From positions 1 through 64,000 of the forward strand of contig CAYNLK010000033.1 of assembly GCA_964398055.1 (NCBI GenBank): a DNA stretch of 64,000 nucleotides, in the 5' to 3' direction. Source of the stretch: CAYNLK01 sp964398055 (GTDB lineage: Bacteria > Chloroflexota > Anaerolineae > 4572-78 > J111). A program made the translations under genes and the position numbers. The notes beneath the pieces are model-generated. The model saw only the letters and a program-made list of their open reading frames with translations. It made no database searches and had not been told where the DNA came from. Positions 35,951 through 44,826 of this stretch are shown one piece after another (the first letter of the stretch is position 1; each line of letters starts with the position of its first letter).

Positions 35951-36414
35951 TGAAACACCTCCAGCACCCGGCGCTCAAAACCTTCTTTGATCTCACGCCG
36001 GAACTCCTCAATATCGTCAACATACATACTGTGGACGTACATCACCTGCCGATCGGCCGACACGTCTAAACTTAAGGTACCTGGGGTCAGGGTGATGAGG
36101 TTGGCCAGCAAGGTAATGGCGGCATCGGTTTTAACCTCCAACGGTACGGCCACGATGCCCGGCCGCATGGTGTGCGGCGGGGTGACCACTTCGTAGGCCA
36201 CCCGCAGGTTGGCTCGAATCAAGGCCCAAATAAAAAATAAGGCAAAACCAATAACCTGGTATACTTTTTTGAAGTAATTGGATGGGCCGACCACCCGTTG
36301 GCCCAGCCATAACAGCAGGTATCCCAAAACGAACCCGCTGACAAAGTTGACCGGAGTGAATTGGCCGGTCAAGATTATCCAGACCAAAGCCAGCAAGATG
36401 TTTAGCAAAAACAT
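35947..36414 (-). CDS. mrpE: Na+/H+ antiporter subunit E
   Basis: A 155-residue MnhE protein: two N-terminal helices (about 4-40 as a hairpin) and a helix near 48-68, then the soluble part with PPHTMRPGIVAVPLEVKTDAAITLLANLITLTPGT, the family hallmark. The start MFLLNILLALV at 36414 is chosen, 2 bp beyond the mrpD stop; the frame continues 225 bp upstream, but that part lies inside mrpD and is Arg/Gly-rich shadow sequence. A role in the assembly or coupling of the complex is inferred from family. Confidence 0.93.
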   Translation of the reverse strand: MFLLNILLALVWIILTGQFTPVNFVSGFVLGYLLLWLGQRVVGPSNYFKKVYQVIGFALFFIWALIRANLRVAYEVVTPPHTMRPGIVAVPLEVKTDAAITLLANLITLTPGTLSLDVSADRQVMYVHSMYVDDIEEFRREIKEGFERRVLEVFQ

Positions 36415-36416
36415 GG

Positions 36417-37928
36417 TTAGAATGATCCTCCCAAAACCGCTTGAATATAACCGGCCGGATTTAGCAACTGCTCGGCCGCCTGCATTGACAGGCTCAACAG
36501 TGGCTCCGCCGCCAGGCCTATGACCACGATCAAAGCAGCCAGCGTCGCGATCGGTAGCAGGAGCAACCTTTTCTCTCCAACCACCTGTCCACCTTCTGGA
36601 GATAGGGGAGAAAGGGAGGGCTCTGGCCGTTCTTTCCAAAAGGCTTCAGTCCATATTTTGATCATCGAAAACAAGGTCAGGATACTGACTGTGAGGGCCG
36701 TCGCCACTATCACATATTGTTCCGTTTCCAGGCCAGCCCGTACTAGAATCAGTTTGGCCCAGAAGCCAGACAGGGGCGGCAGGCCGGCAAGAGAGAGCGC
36801 GGCAATCAAAAATAATGCGGCCAGGCTGGGATAGCTTTGGTACAACCCGCCCAGTTTCTTCAAATCGTAGGTATGAGCCAGGCGGTGGGCCACCCCGCTG
36901 ACCAGGAAGAGGGTCGATTTGGCCAGGATTACGTGAACCATAAAGAAAACAGTCCCCGTCAGCGCCAGTGGAGTGAACAGCCCCAGGCCCATCAGGAGAT
37001 AACCGATCTGGCTGACGATGTGGAAGGATAACAAACGCCGGAACTCGGTTTGGGCTACTGCACCCAAGACGCCCGTGACCATAGTCAGCCCGGCAATGAT
37101 CAGGATCAGCGAGTGGGTGTAAGCCGTATCCTGCACGAACACGAGTGTAAAGACGCGGATCAGTGAATAGACACCCACTTTGGTCAATAGAGCGGAGAAA
37201 ATTGTGGTAATAGCTACCGGTGGAGTATGGTATGAGGCGGGTAACCAAAAGAACAGGGGAAAAATGGCGCCCTTGATGCCGAAAGCGATCAGAAACAGTA
37301 TGGCCAGGGTGGTAGTCAGTCCAGGTTGGGTAACCTGTGGTAACTGCCGGGCGACATCGGCCATATTTAGGGTGCCAACCAAACCGTAAAGGATGCCCAC
37401 GGCCGCCAGGAAGAGCGCCGACGACATCAGGTTGAGGGTGACATATTTGATGGCCCCTTCAAGCTGGGCGCGCTCACCGCCCAGCGCCAGGAGCACAAAC
37501 GAGGCGATCAGCATCACCTCAAACCAGACATAGAGGTTGAAAATATCGCCGGTTAAAAAAGCGCCGCAGACGCCTAACAGCAGGATGTGCAGGAGGGGGT
37601 AATAGCCAAACGACTCGCGGGGGATGTCGATGCTGGCCAGCGAGTAGATGGCCACCATTAAACCCATCAGCCCGGCCACCACCACCATGATGGCGCTGAA
37701 CAGGTCGGCCACCAGGGTAATTCCAAAGGGGGCGGGCCAGTTGCCCATATAAACAACCTGGATCCCGCCTTGCCAGACAGAGGCCAGCAGACCTAGGCCC
37801 GCCCCCAGCAGCGCCGTCGCTCCGAACACGCTTAAGCCCCGCTGCACCTGCCGATAATTCCAGCTCAGCACCATAGCAATCGCGGTGATGAGCGGGATCA
37901 AAATTGGTAAAATCAGGTAAATTTTCAT
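36417..37928 (-). CDS. mrpD: Na+/H+ antiporter subunit D (NuoN/L-like)
   Basis: A 503-residue proton-pumping-type antiporter subunit with about 14 transmembrane helices, homologous to complex I NuoL/M/N. The conserved part GIKGAIFPLFFWLPASYHTPPVAITTIFSALLTKVGVYSLIR contains the key lysines and the family motif. It overlaps mrpC by ATGA (37925-37928). It should provide one of the ion-translocating half-channels with MrpA. Confidence 0.95.
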   Translation of the reverse strand: MKIYLILPILIPLITAIAMVLSWNYRQVQRGLSVFGATALLGAGLGLLASVWQGGIQVVYMGNWPAPFGITLVADLFSAIMVVVAGLMGLMVAIYSLASIDIPRESFGYYPLLHILLLGVCGAFLTGDIFNLYVWFEVMLIASFVLLALGGERAQLEGAIKYVTLNLMSSALFLAAVGILYGLVGTLNMADVARQLPQVTQPGLTTTLAILFLIAFGIKGAIFPLFFWLPASYHTPPVAITTIFSALLTKVGVYSLIRVFTLVFVQDTAYTHSLILIIAGLTMVTGVLGAVAQTEFRRLLSFHIVSQIGYLLMGLGLFTPLALTGTVFFMVHVILAKSTLFLVSGVAHRLAHTYDLKKLGGLYQSYPSLAALFLIAALSLAGLPPLSGFWAKLILVRAGLETEQYVIVATALTVSILTLFSMIKIWTEAFWKERPEPSLSPLSPEGGQVVGEKRLLLLPIATLAALIVVIGLAAEPLLSLSMQAAEQLLNPAGYIQAVLGGSF

Positions 37929-38272
37929 CGGTCGGTGGCCTTCATCTTGTCCAGGTCGTCAGTCCCGACAGTTTGATAGACTCGTTTGATCAGCACCAGG
38001 CTAAAAGCCTGGACTCCAAAGCCAATGACAATGGCCGTTAAAATGAGCGCTTGCGGCAGGGGGTCCGCAAACGAGCCGGTAAGTTCAGTGGTCTCTAAGG
38101 GGATGAGGGGTGGTTGGCCTCGGATCAAGCCAGAGGTGGTAAAGATCAAGAGATTGGCCGCATGGCTCAACAGCACCAGACCGATGATTAGCTTGACAAT
38201 GCTGCGCCGCAGCATCAAGTACAAACTCGCGGTATACAACCCACCCACCACAAAAGCTAGTACTGGTTCCAT
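37925..38272 (-). CDS. mrpC: Na+/H+ antiporter subunit C (NuoK-like)
   Basis: A 115-residue NuoK-like protein with three transmembrane helices and the family motif LVLLSHAANLLIFTTSGL; PLPQALILTAIVIGFGVQAF is the third helix with its conserved pattern. Directly abuts mrpB with no gap. Confidence 0.93.
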   Translation of the reverse strand: MEPVLAFVVGGLYTASLYLMLRRSIVKLIIGLVLLSHAANLLIFTTSGLIRGQPPLIPLETTELTGSFADPLPQALILTAIVIGFGVQAFSLVLIKRVYQTVGTDDLDKMKATDR

Positions 38273-38680
38273 CTATTCCTCCATCAGCGAAAAGATAATG
38301 AGCAGGATAACCCCGATGACGGTGAAATATACACCCACATCGAACAGCAGCGGTGTGCCTAATTTACCCAACACCGGCACCGACCGGGTACTCCATAAGC
38401 CGGTCATAAAAGGCTGCCCGGTTAACAGGGCCAAAAGGCCACTCGCAACGGCTAACAGCAGCCCCAGGCCAATCAAACTGGTCGGCTGAAGGCGCAAAGT
38501 TTGCTGGGCCAGGGCCACGCCATCGGCAATGGCATACAGGGCAAAAGCTGCTGCCGCCACCAGGCCGCCTACAAAGCCGCCGCCCGGCTCATTATGGCCG
38601 CGAGTCAGCAGGAAGACCGAGAAGAGCAGCAACAGCGGCAGCAGATAACGCGTGGCTGTACTTAAAATCAAGGAACTCAT
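38273..38680 (-). CDS. mrpB: Na+/H+ antiporter subunit B
   Basis: A 135-residue MnhB domain protein with four predicted transmembrane helices and the family signature RGHNEPGGGFVGGLVAAAAFALYAIADG. It is separate from mrpA, which itself carries the related C-terminal domains. A 56-bp gap precedes mrpB; mrpC follows without gap. Confidence 0.93.
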   Translation of the reverse strand: MSSLILSTATRYLLPLLLLFSVFLLTRGHNEPGGGFVGGLVAAAAFALYAIADGVALAQQTLRLQPTSLIGLGLLLAVASGLLALLTGQPFMTGLWSTRSVPVLGKLGTPLLFDVGVYFTVIGVILLIIFSLMEE

Positions 38681-38736
38681 TGAATTTCACTCCTTACAAA
38701 TTTCATTGAATTTGTTCTGGTCCTTCTCTGAATCGC

Positions 38737-41052
38737 TCATTCATCCGCCTTCTCCAGTCGCAATTTCAGGAGGGCATAGACGCCTATGGCCGCTACGGCC
38801 AAAACCGTAATTTCGCCCAGCGTATCCAGGCCACGAAAGTCCACCAGAATAACGTTGACGATATTGCGACCTTGAGCCAGAGGTAGACTGTTTTCGGCAA
38901 AGTAGGGTGTTAGACGCGACGGTACGGGATTGCTGGTTACAATTAAGATCAGGGTCGTCATCAGTCCCCCGGCCAGTAGGGCCACCAGTAAATCACGCAG
39001 CCGGGCCGGGGCGCTGGTCAAGATGGCAAAACGAGGCAGGCGATAGAGCACGAGCACAAACACGATCACCGTCAACGTCTCGATGGCGAATTGGGTCATC
39101 GCCAGGTCCGGGGCGCTGAATAAAATGAAGATGAGGGTAACGCCATAACCAACCACACCTAAAGCGGCTACCGCGGCCAGGCGTGATCGCGCCCTTACTG
39201 CTACTACCGTCGCAGTTAAGATCAGCGCCGCGACCACCCATTCGTGAAATTGGGTGGTGAGATGTCTCGTCCAGGCGGCTGAATCGAGTTGTTCCAGCAG
39301 CGAGGCGCCGACCAGGCCGATGGTGGCGGCCATAATGATCAGTAAATAAAAGCGCAAGTAACCGCTTTGCAGCACAAGAGTCTGCCACCGGGCCAGAGCC
39401 ATCATGCCGTCCAGGGCCAGGTCGTACCAGCGCGCCGGACCCCACCGATCCACTGCCTGGAACGGCTGGGCCAGGCGGCGCAGCTTTTCGCGGCCGGTAT
39501 AGGCGGCAATGCCGCCCAACACTGTGACCAGGCTAAGCATCAAGACCAGATTGAGCTGGTTCTCCGACCACAGCGCTAACTTGTCTAACAAAAACAGCTT
39601 AACGGTGGTGGGCTGGCCGACGACGGCGCTGACTGCCGGGGCGATGAGCTGCTCACCGGCCCAGCCCGAAACCAGGCCAAGCGCCAAACCCAATCCGGCC
39701 AGGCTAAGCGGCCCCAGCCACATACTGACCGGGGCTTCGTGCGGTTTGGTGGGGGCGTCAGTTTGAGCAAAGAAGGGCTTAACCGCGGCCAGCCCGGCTA
39801 CGATTACGGTGAGTACATTGGCCGCCACGGCCAATACCAGGATAACGGGCGCATTCAGCAGCGCCTCGTAGATCAGCTCCTTGCTGATGAAGCCGAACCA
39901 GGGCGGTAGGCCGGCCATTGACAAAGCGGCCAGGCCGGCGGCAACTGCCGAAATGGGCATCAGGCGGCGCAGCCCGCCCAGGCGAGTAATATCCCGCGTC
40001 CCGGTCTCGTGATCGATGGCCCCGGCCACCAGGAACAACGCCCCCTTGTAGCAAGAGTGAGCCACCAGTAAAACCAACGCTGCTTTGGCGGCGAGGTCGC
40101 TGCCCCAACCTATCAGCATCACCAACGTTCCCAGGGCGCTGACGGTGGAATAAGCCAGAATGCGCTTGAGATCGGTTTGCAGCCAGGCCAGGTAGGCGCC
40201 CAGCAGCATGGTTGCCAGCCCTATGGCGGTCACGCTAACCTGCCAGATATCCGTACCGCCGAGTACGGGATTGAGCCGGGCCAGGAGAAAAACGCCGGCC
40301 TTGACCATAGTGGCCGAGTGAAGATAGGCGCTCACCGGGGCCGGCGCGGCCATCGCCGCCGGCAGCCAGAAGTGGAAGGGAAATTGGGCCGACTTGGTGA
40401 AAGCGCCCAGCAGAATCAAGGCCAGGCTGAGCAGGTAGAACGGGTGAGCTTGAACCACGCCGGGGCGACCCAGCAGCGTCGACAGCTCCCAACTTCCCCC
40501 GGCCAGCCCCAGCAAGACGAAGCCGGCCAACAACGCCAACCCGCCTACGCCGGTCACCAGTAACGCCTGCAACGCGGCGGCGCGCGACTCTGCCTCGGTG
40601 TGGTAGAAGCCAATGAGCAGATACGAACTCAAGCTGGTCAATTCCCAGAACACGAATAGGGTGATGAGGTTATCGGCCAGGACCACCCCCAGCATCGAGG
40701 CCATAAAAGCCAGCATGTAGGCGTAAAAACGGCCCAGTTGGGGATGGCCGGCCAGGTAGCCGCCCCCATAAATTACAACCAGCGCGCCGATGCCGCTGAT
40801 GAGCAAGGCGAACAGCAGACTCAACCCGTCGGCGTAAAATGAGAGGGTGATGCCCAGGCTGGGCAGCCAGGGGTAGGTAGCAGTAATGACCTGCCCGGCG
40901 GCAATTGGCTTGAGCAGGGCGGCGAAGTAGATCGCCAGGCCCAGCGGCAGCAGGGCGATGATCCAGCCCGTGGCCCCGCGGCCAAGCCGGTGCAGCCAGG
41001 GCGCCGCCAATGACAACCCAAAACCAGACAGCACGGCTGCGGTTAATTCCAT
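38737..41052 (-). CDS. mrpA: Na+/H+ antiporter subunit A (NuoL-like with MnhB-type tail)
   Basis: A 771-residue first gene of the cluster. The N-terminal 500 residues are a NuoL-like 14-helix module with FTKSAQFPFHFWLPAAMAAPAPVSAYLHSATMVKAGVFLLARL (conserved lysines, His-containing helix), and the C-terminal part carries DUF4040/MbhE-like helices (FSAPDLAMTQFAIETLTVIVFVLVLYRLP). The start at 41052 (MELTAAVLSG) has GGAGG five bases upstream; the TTG 18 bp earlier is not needed. It provides the main H+/Na+ pathway of the Mrp complex. Confidence 0.96.
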   Translation of the reverse strand: MELTAAVLSGFGLSLAAPWLHRLGRGATGWIIALLPLGLAIYFAALLKPIAAGQVITATYPWLPSLGITLSFYADGLSLLFALLISGIGALVVIYGGGYLAGHPQLGRFYAYMLAFMASMLGVVLADNLITLFVFWELTSLSSYLLIGFYHTEAESRAAALQALLVTGVGGLALLAGFVLLGLAGGSWELSTLLGRPGVVQAHPFYLLSLALILLGAFTKSAQFPFHFWLPAAMAAPAPVSAYLHSATMVKAGVFLLARLNPVLGGTDIWQVSVTAIGLATMLLGAYLAWLQTDLKRILAYSTVSALGTLVMLIGWGSDLAAKAALVLLVAHSCYKGALFLVAGAIDHETGTRDITRLGGLRRLMPISAVAAGLAALSMAGLPPWFGFISKELIYEALLNAPVILVLAVAANVLTVIVAGLAAVKPFFAQTDAPTKPHEAPVSMWLGPLSLAGLGLALGLVSGWAGEQLIAPAVSAVVGQPTTVKLFLLDKLALWSENQLNLVLMLSLVTVLGGIAAYTGREKLRRLAQPFQAVDRWGPARWYDLALDGMMALARWQTLVLQSGYLRFYLLIIMAATIGLVGASLLEQLDSAAWTRHLTTQFHEWVVAALILTATVVAVRARSRLAAVAALGVVGYGVTLIFILFSAPDLAMTQFAIETLTVIVFVLVLYRLPRFAILTSAPARLRDLLVALLAGGLMTTLILIVTSNPVPSRLTPYFAENSLPLAQGRNIVNVILVDFRGLDTLGEITVLAVAAIGVYALLKLRLEKADE

Positions 41053-41197
41053 GTATGCCTCCAGTGCCAATAGTAGTATTGAAGCAGGGTGGTAATGATC
41101 ATGATACCAACGAGCCGGTTATGGCGCAACACCGCCCCCTACGCTTCCCAAAATTTGGGACGCCTCCCTGCTCCCAAATCAAGTTGATCGAGCCAAC

Positions 41198-42646
41198 CTA
41201 TAATAACCGCTTCACTTGCCCTAAAGTCTCCTTGTCGGTCAGCAGATAGAGCGTGTCGCCAGATTCAAGCGCAGTGCCGCCGCTCGGCACAAAAAAGCCT
41301 TCACCCCGGCCAATTAAAACGAGTAAAGCGCCTTTGGGTAGCCCTAATTCGACAATACGCCGGCCGGCCGCCGGTGAACCCGCCGCCAGTTCGATCTCGA
41401 CCAATTCACCTCGAATGCCGTTGGTCGACTCGAACTCAAGCGGAGAACGCCGTCTCAAGCGCAGGGGCGCAGCAACTCGCAGCCAGCGAGCGACCAGGGG
41501 GATAGTACTTCCCTGGATCAGGACTGAGGTGAGCACGATAAAGAAAACCAGGTTGAAAATTGTCTCAGCCTGTGGCACGCCGGCCAGTAAAGGGAAGGTA
41601 GCCAGGATGATCGGAACGGCGCCCCGCAAACCGACCCAGCCGACCATCGTAATTTTACGCAAGTTCAGCCGAAACGGCAGGAGCGACAGATACACGCTGA
41701 CCGGGCGAGCGATCAAGATCAAGAAAGCTGAAAAAAGTAGCCCGATCCCGGCCACACTGAATACTCGTGAGGGGAATACCAGTAGCCCTAAGGTCAGGAA
41801 CATCACAATCTGCATCAGCCAGGCCAGGCCATCATGAAAACGCATCAGGCTGCGTCGGTGAATCACATCGGTGTTGCCCATAACCAGACCGGCCAGATAG
41901 ACCGCCAGAAAGCCGTTGCCGCCAATCAGGGTAGTTAGCCCATAAACCAGCAAGACCAGGGCGATGGACAGGACCGGATAAAGGCCATCATACTCCAAAC
42001 GTAGCTTGTTAATGACATACACAATCCCTCGACCGAGCATATAGCCGGCGGCGGCCCCGGCAATCATCTGGACAAAGAACATGGGGATCAGTTCAAGAAC
42101 CGACGCTGTTGAACTGGTGAGCAGCCCAACCATAGCCGTGGTCAAAAAGATGGCCATGGGGTCGTTACTGCCTGATTCCAGTTCAATCAACGGCTCCAGG
42201 CTGCCCTTTAAACTGACGCCGCGCGAACGCATAATGGCAAACACGGCCGCGGCATCGGTGGATGAAACGATAGCCCCAAACAACAAACTTTCACGCCGGC
42301 CAAAGCCCAGCACCACCGTAGCAAATGCGCCAACAATTAGGGCGGTCAGCAGCACCCCAACGGTGGCCAGAACCAGGCCATGCGGCAGCACGGGCCGCAC
42401 CCTGACCCAGTTTGTGTCAAGTCCCCCTGAAAACAGGATGAAGATGAGCGCCACCACGCCCAACGACTGGGCCATGTAGGCATCGCTAAACTCAACCCCA
42501 CCCAGCCCTTCTGAACCGGCCAGCATACCGATGACCAGGAAGAGCAGCAGCGCCGGAACACCCAATCGGCCGGAGGCTTTACTCGAAATAATGCTCAGTA
42601 AAAGTAGAATGGCCGCGCCTAAGAGAAGATAATCAAAAAAAGTCAT
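41198..42646 (-). CDS. CPA1-type K+(Na+)/H+ antiporter with RCK_C domain (NhaP2-like)
   Basis: A 482-residue antiporter with about 12 transmembrane helices. The conserved helix segment has GAIVSSTDAAAVFAIM, with the ion-binding Asp, and LESGSNDPMAIFL (Asn-Asp pair of CPA1). The C-terminal about 80 residues form a TrkA-C/RCK_C domain (VEIELAAGSPAAGRRIVELGLPKGALLVLIGRG), a likely regulatory ligand site. It follows mrpA by 145 bp on the same strand and complements the Mrp complex in pH and cation homeostasis. Confidence 0.92.
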   Translation of the reverse strand: MTFFDYLLLGAAILLLLSIISSKASGRLGVPALLLFLVIGMLAGSEGLGGVEFSDAYMAQSLGVVALIFILFSGGLDTNWVRVRPVLPHGLVLATVGVLLTALIVGAFATVVLGFGRRESLLFGAIVSSTDAAAVFAIMRSRGVSLKGSLEPLIELESGSNDPMAIFLTTAMVGLLTSSTASVLELIPMFFVQMIAGAAAGYMLGRGIVYVINKLRLEYDGLYPVLSIALVLLVYGLTTLIGGNGFLAVYLAGLVMGNTDVIHRRSLMRFHDGLAWLMQIVMFLTLGLLVFPSRVFSVAGIGLLFSAFLILIARPVSVYLSLLPFRLNLRKITMVGWVGLRGAVPIILATFPLLAGVPQAETIFNLVFFIVLTSVLIQGSTIPLVARWLRVAAPLRLRRRSPLEFESTNGIRGELVEIELAAGSPAAGRRIVELGLPKGALLVLIGRGEGFFVPSGGTALESGDTLYLLTDKETLGQVKRLL

Positions 42647-42660
42647 CGGCGTTGAGGCTA

Positions 42661-43614
42661 CTATTCATCCAATCTTATTGGCGACGCAAAGCCGGCCGGC
42701 TTCACCGTTAACACCGAGCAATCTACTTGCCGCAGCACATTTTCGGCCGTATTGCCGATGAGCAAGCCGGTTATCCCGGTGCGGCTGACCGTACCCATAA
42801 CAATCAACTCAACCCCTTTGGCCTGGGCCAGTTTAGGGATGACCTTGCCGGCGTCGCCTTTCAGCAAATGGACTTGATGTTTTAACTTTTCTAAAGGATA
42901 CTGCCGCAGCAGTTCGTTCAGCCGGCGTCGATGTTCGTCTCTGGCCTTGTGCAACAACTGCTGCATCTCACTGCGAGGGACATCCATACGTGACCCCCGC
43001 AGAATGGACTCGCCGTAAAGGGTCCAGGTATGGACGACGTGGAGTTCGCTTTTTTCCAAGTGAGCCAGCGAAGTCGCCAGCTCCATAATCGTCTGATTGA
43101 GGGTGTTGCGCTCCTGGTCAAAGGGGTCCGGATCGACCGCGGCCAGGATACGGTGATAATGGCTGGGTTGAGTTGGCTTCATCACCCACACCGGGCAGGG
43201 GCATTTGCGCAGCAAGTGCATGGTCGTGCTGCCGAACAACATCTCTTTCAACCTGCTCTGGCCCTCGGCCGTCGTCATCAGCAGGTCATGCCGGTTACGG
43301 AGCACCTGGCGGATAATCTCCAAAAAGGGCGTTCCCGGCAATACCTTGAGATCGACTTGAATCCCCTTCTGCCGGAGGGGAGCGATAAGCTGCTCCAAAT
43401 CCTGGCTTCGCCTGGCCATGATATAATCCGGTAGTTCCATTGGCGACCCTGAGGGGAGCAGCCGAAACGCCTCACCGGGCGCTTCTTCGACCACATCGAT
43501 CACCGTCAGGCGAGCCTGGTTCCTCTGGGCCAGAGTTGCGCCCCGGGCCAGGATGGCTTTACTCCTGGTTTTACGGCCAACTGCGATGAGAATATTTTTG
43601 AATTGTTGGATCAT
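42661..43614 (-). CDS. Tandem universal stress protein (UspE-like)
   Basis: A 317-residue protein with two Usp domains (about 1-145 and 150-310). The C-terminal one has the ATP-binding-type motif GTVSRTGITGLLIGNTAENVL (G-x2-G-x9-G-T pattern); the N-terminal one has the corresponding segment with less conservation (LFGSTTMHLLRKCPCPVWVMKP). A cytoplasmic stress-response protein. It sits between the CPA1 antiporter and baeRF genes on the same strand with small gaps, supporting a stress operon. Confidence 0.9.
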   Translation of the reverse strand: MIQQFKNILIAVGRKTRSKAILARGATLAQRNQARLTVIDVVEEAPGEAFRLLPSGSPMELPDYIMARRSQDLEQLIAPLRQKGIQVDLKVLPGTPFLEIIRQVLRNRHDLLMTTAEGQSRLKEMLFGSTTMHLLRKCPCPVWVMKPTQPSHYHRILAAVDPDPFDQERNTLNQTIMELATSLAHLEKSELHVVHTWTLYGESILRGSRMDVPRSEMQQLLHKARDEHRRRLNELLRQYPLEKLKHQVHLLKGDAGKVIPKLAQAKGVELIVMGTVSRTGITGLLIGNTAENVLRQVDCSVLTVKPAGFASPIRLDE

Positions 43615-43650
43615 CAGCCCTTCACCCTTTTATATCGTGGGGTACATTCT

Positions 43651-44796
43651 CTAATAACGGAAAACAGCCAGCATGGGTGAGTCCGCCGGCATTTCCTTTT
43701 GCAACAGGGCGTACACAGTTCCGCCATTTTGCAGGGTTTGCATCGCTGCAAAATCCAACAGGGCCAGATCGTCGGCCTGGCTCTGCCTCTCCTGGTAAGG
43801 GCCAACTTTGCCCGTATCAGGGTTGAAGCTGCCCCAGACCTGGGTGTCGACGGCCAGGACGAGCCTGTCCACCCGCCCATAATATGCCGCCGCTACAATC
43901 TCCTCGAGGTTAGCTGCGGCTTTACCGGCGCCGGCAAGCTGTTGATATTGCTCGATAACCTCTTCCATCTCCCGGCGAAAATAAGGTTCGACAATAGGCC
44001 AGGCCTTTTCTTGCAATTCTTCGGGCCGCAGTTGCTCAGGACTGCCGGTGATGCCTTCGGGCATAATATTGGCATATTCGCTAACCTGGCGATAAATCGG
44101 CAGGAGATAATCAACACCGGCCAGAACCAGCGGCGCTTGTTGTTCCCGGAAGATTTCTTTGAGACCGGCGTCCACCAGGTTGAGATACCGCTCGATCCTG
44201 ACCTTCTGTTCCTCATCGCCTGGGCCTTGCCCGTGGAACATAGCCTTGCTCCCGCCGGCCGAGCGAAATTGCAACTGTTTTTCGGGATCATCCAACTTGA
44301 GCGCGTCGTTAAGACTGGCCGGCGTATCCTCCGGTAGATCAATTTGGCCGACGCTATGGCGGGTGCCTTCAAACAGCCGGATCTCGTTCTGGCTAATGGC
44401 CAGGATGTAATAATGTCCATTGTTGGTGAACAGCGGTAAAACAGGTTTAACGTAATAGGATCGAGCGATGATGAGCAATTCTTCAACGCCAAAGGGCAGA
44501 TGGTAGGTATGGAAATCATCGGCCGCCAGAAACACAGCCAGGCCATCGCCCTGGTTTCGCCAGAAAAGAGTATCTTCGCCAAGCTGCCGGGCCGGCTCCA
44601 ACATCGCTTTGGCTGTGGGCCGGCGCAGGCCGTCGGCGATCAGCCTTTCTTCCGCCTCGCTCAGTAGATTTTTGAAACGGAGGGCGTCCTGGCGCGTTTC
44701 GGTGCTTGAGCGATGGGTGGGCATAAAAATTGAGATAGCCAGGCCCGGTTGTTTTTCTGCAACTGTTTTAAGTTCAGCTTTAGACAACAGGTTCAT
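43651..44796 (-). CDS. Bacterial archaeo-eukaryotic release factor-like protein (baeRF family 3)
   Basis: A 381-residue protein starting MNLLSKAELKTVAEKQPGLAISIFMPTHRS and containing RQDALRFKNLLSEAEERL, PVLPLFTNNGHYYILAISQNEIRLFEGTRH, and DPEKQLQFRS, the pattern of baeRF3 proteins (related to eRF1/Pelota core domains). No peptide-release GGQ motif is seen, as is usual for this class. Members are thought to act on stalled or stressed ribosomes; the role here is inferred only. It sits between uspE and an SLC13 permease on the same strand. Confidence 0.8.
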   Translation of the reverse strand: MNLLSKAELKTVAEKQPGLAISIFMPTHRSSTETRQDALRFKNLLSEAEERLIADGLRRPTAKAMLEPARQLGEDTLFWRNQGDGLAVFLAADDFHTYHLPFGVEELLIIARSYYVKPVLPLFTNNGHYYILAISQNEIRLFEGTRHSVGQIDLPEDTPASLNDALKLDDPEKQLQFRSAGGSKAMFHGQGPGDEEQKVRIERYLNLVDAGLKEIFREQQAPLVLAGVDYLLPIYRQVSEYANIMPEGITGSPEQLRPEELQEKAWPIVEPYFRREMEEVIEQYQQLAGAGKAAANLEEIVAAAYYGRVDRLVLAVDTQVWGSFNPDTGKVGPYQERQSQADDLALLDFAAMQTLQNGGTVYALLQKEMPADSPMLAVFRY

Positions 44797-44826
44797 AGTT
44801 TACTCCTCATTAAATCTTGACAACGT

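Noticed and set aside
35950..36639. Long N-terminal extension of mrpE
   Set aside because: The extra 75 residues overlap mrpD in another frame and are Arg/Gly-rich; the family start is at 36414 next to the mrpD stop.
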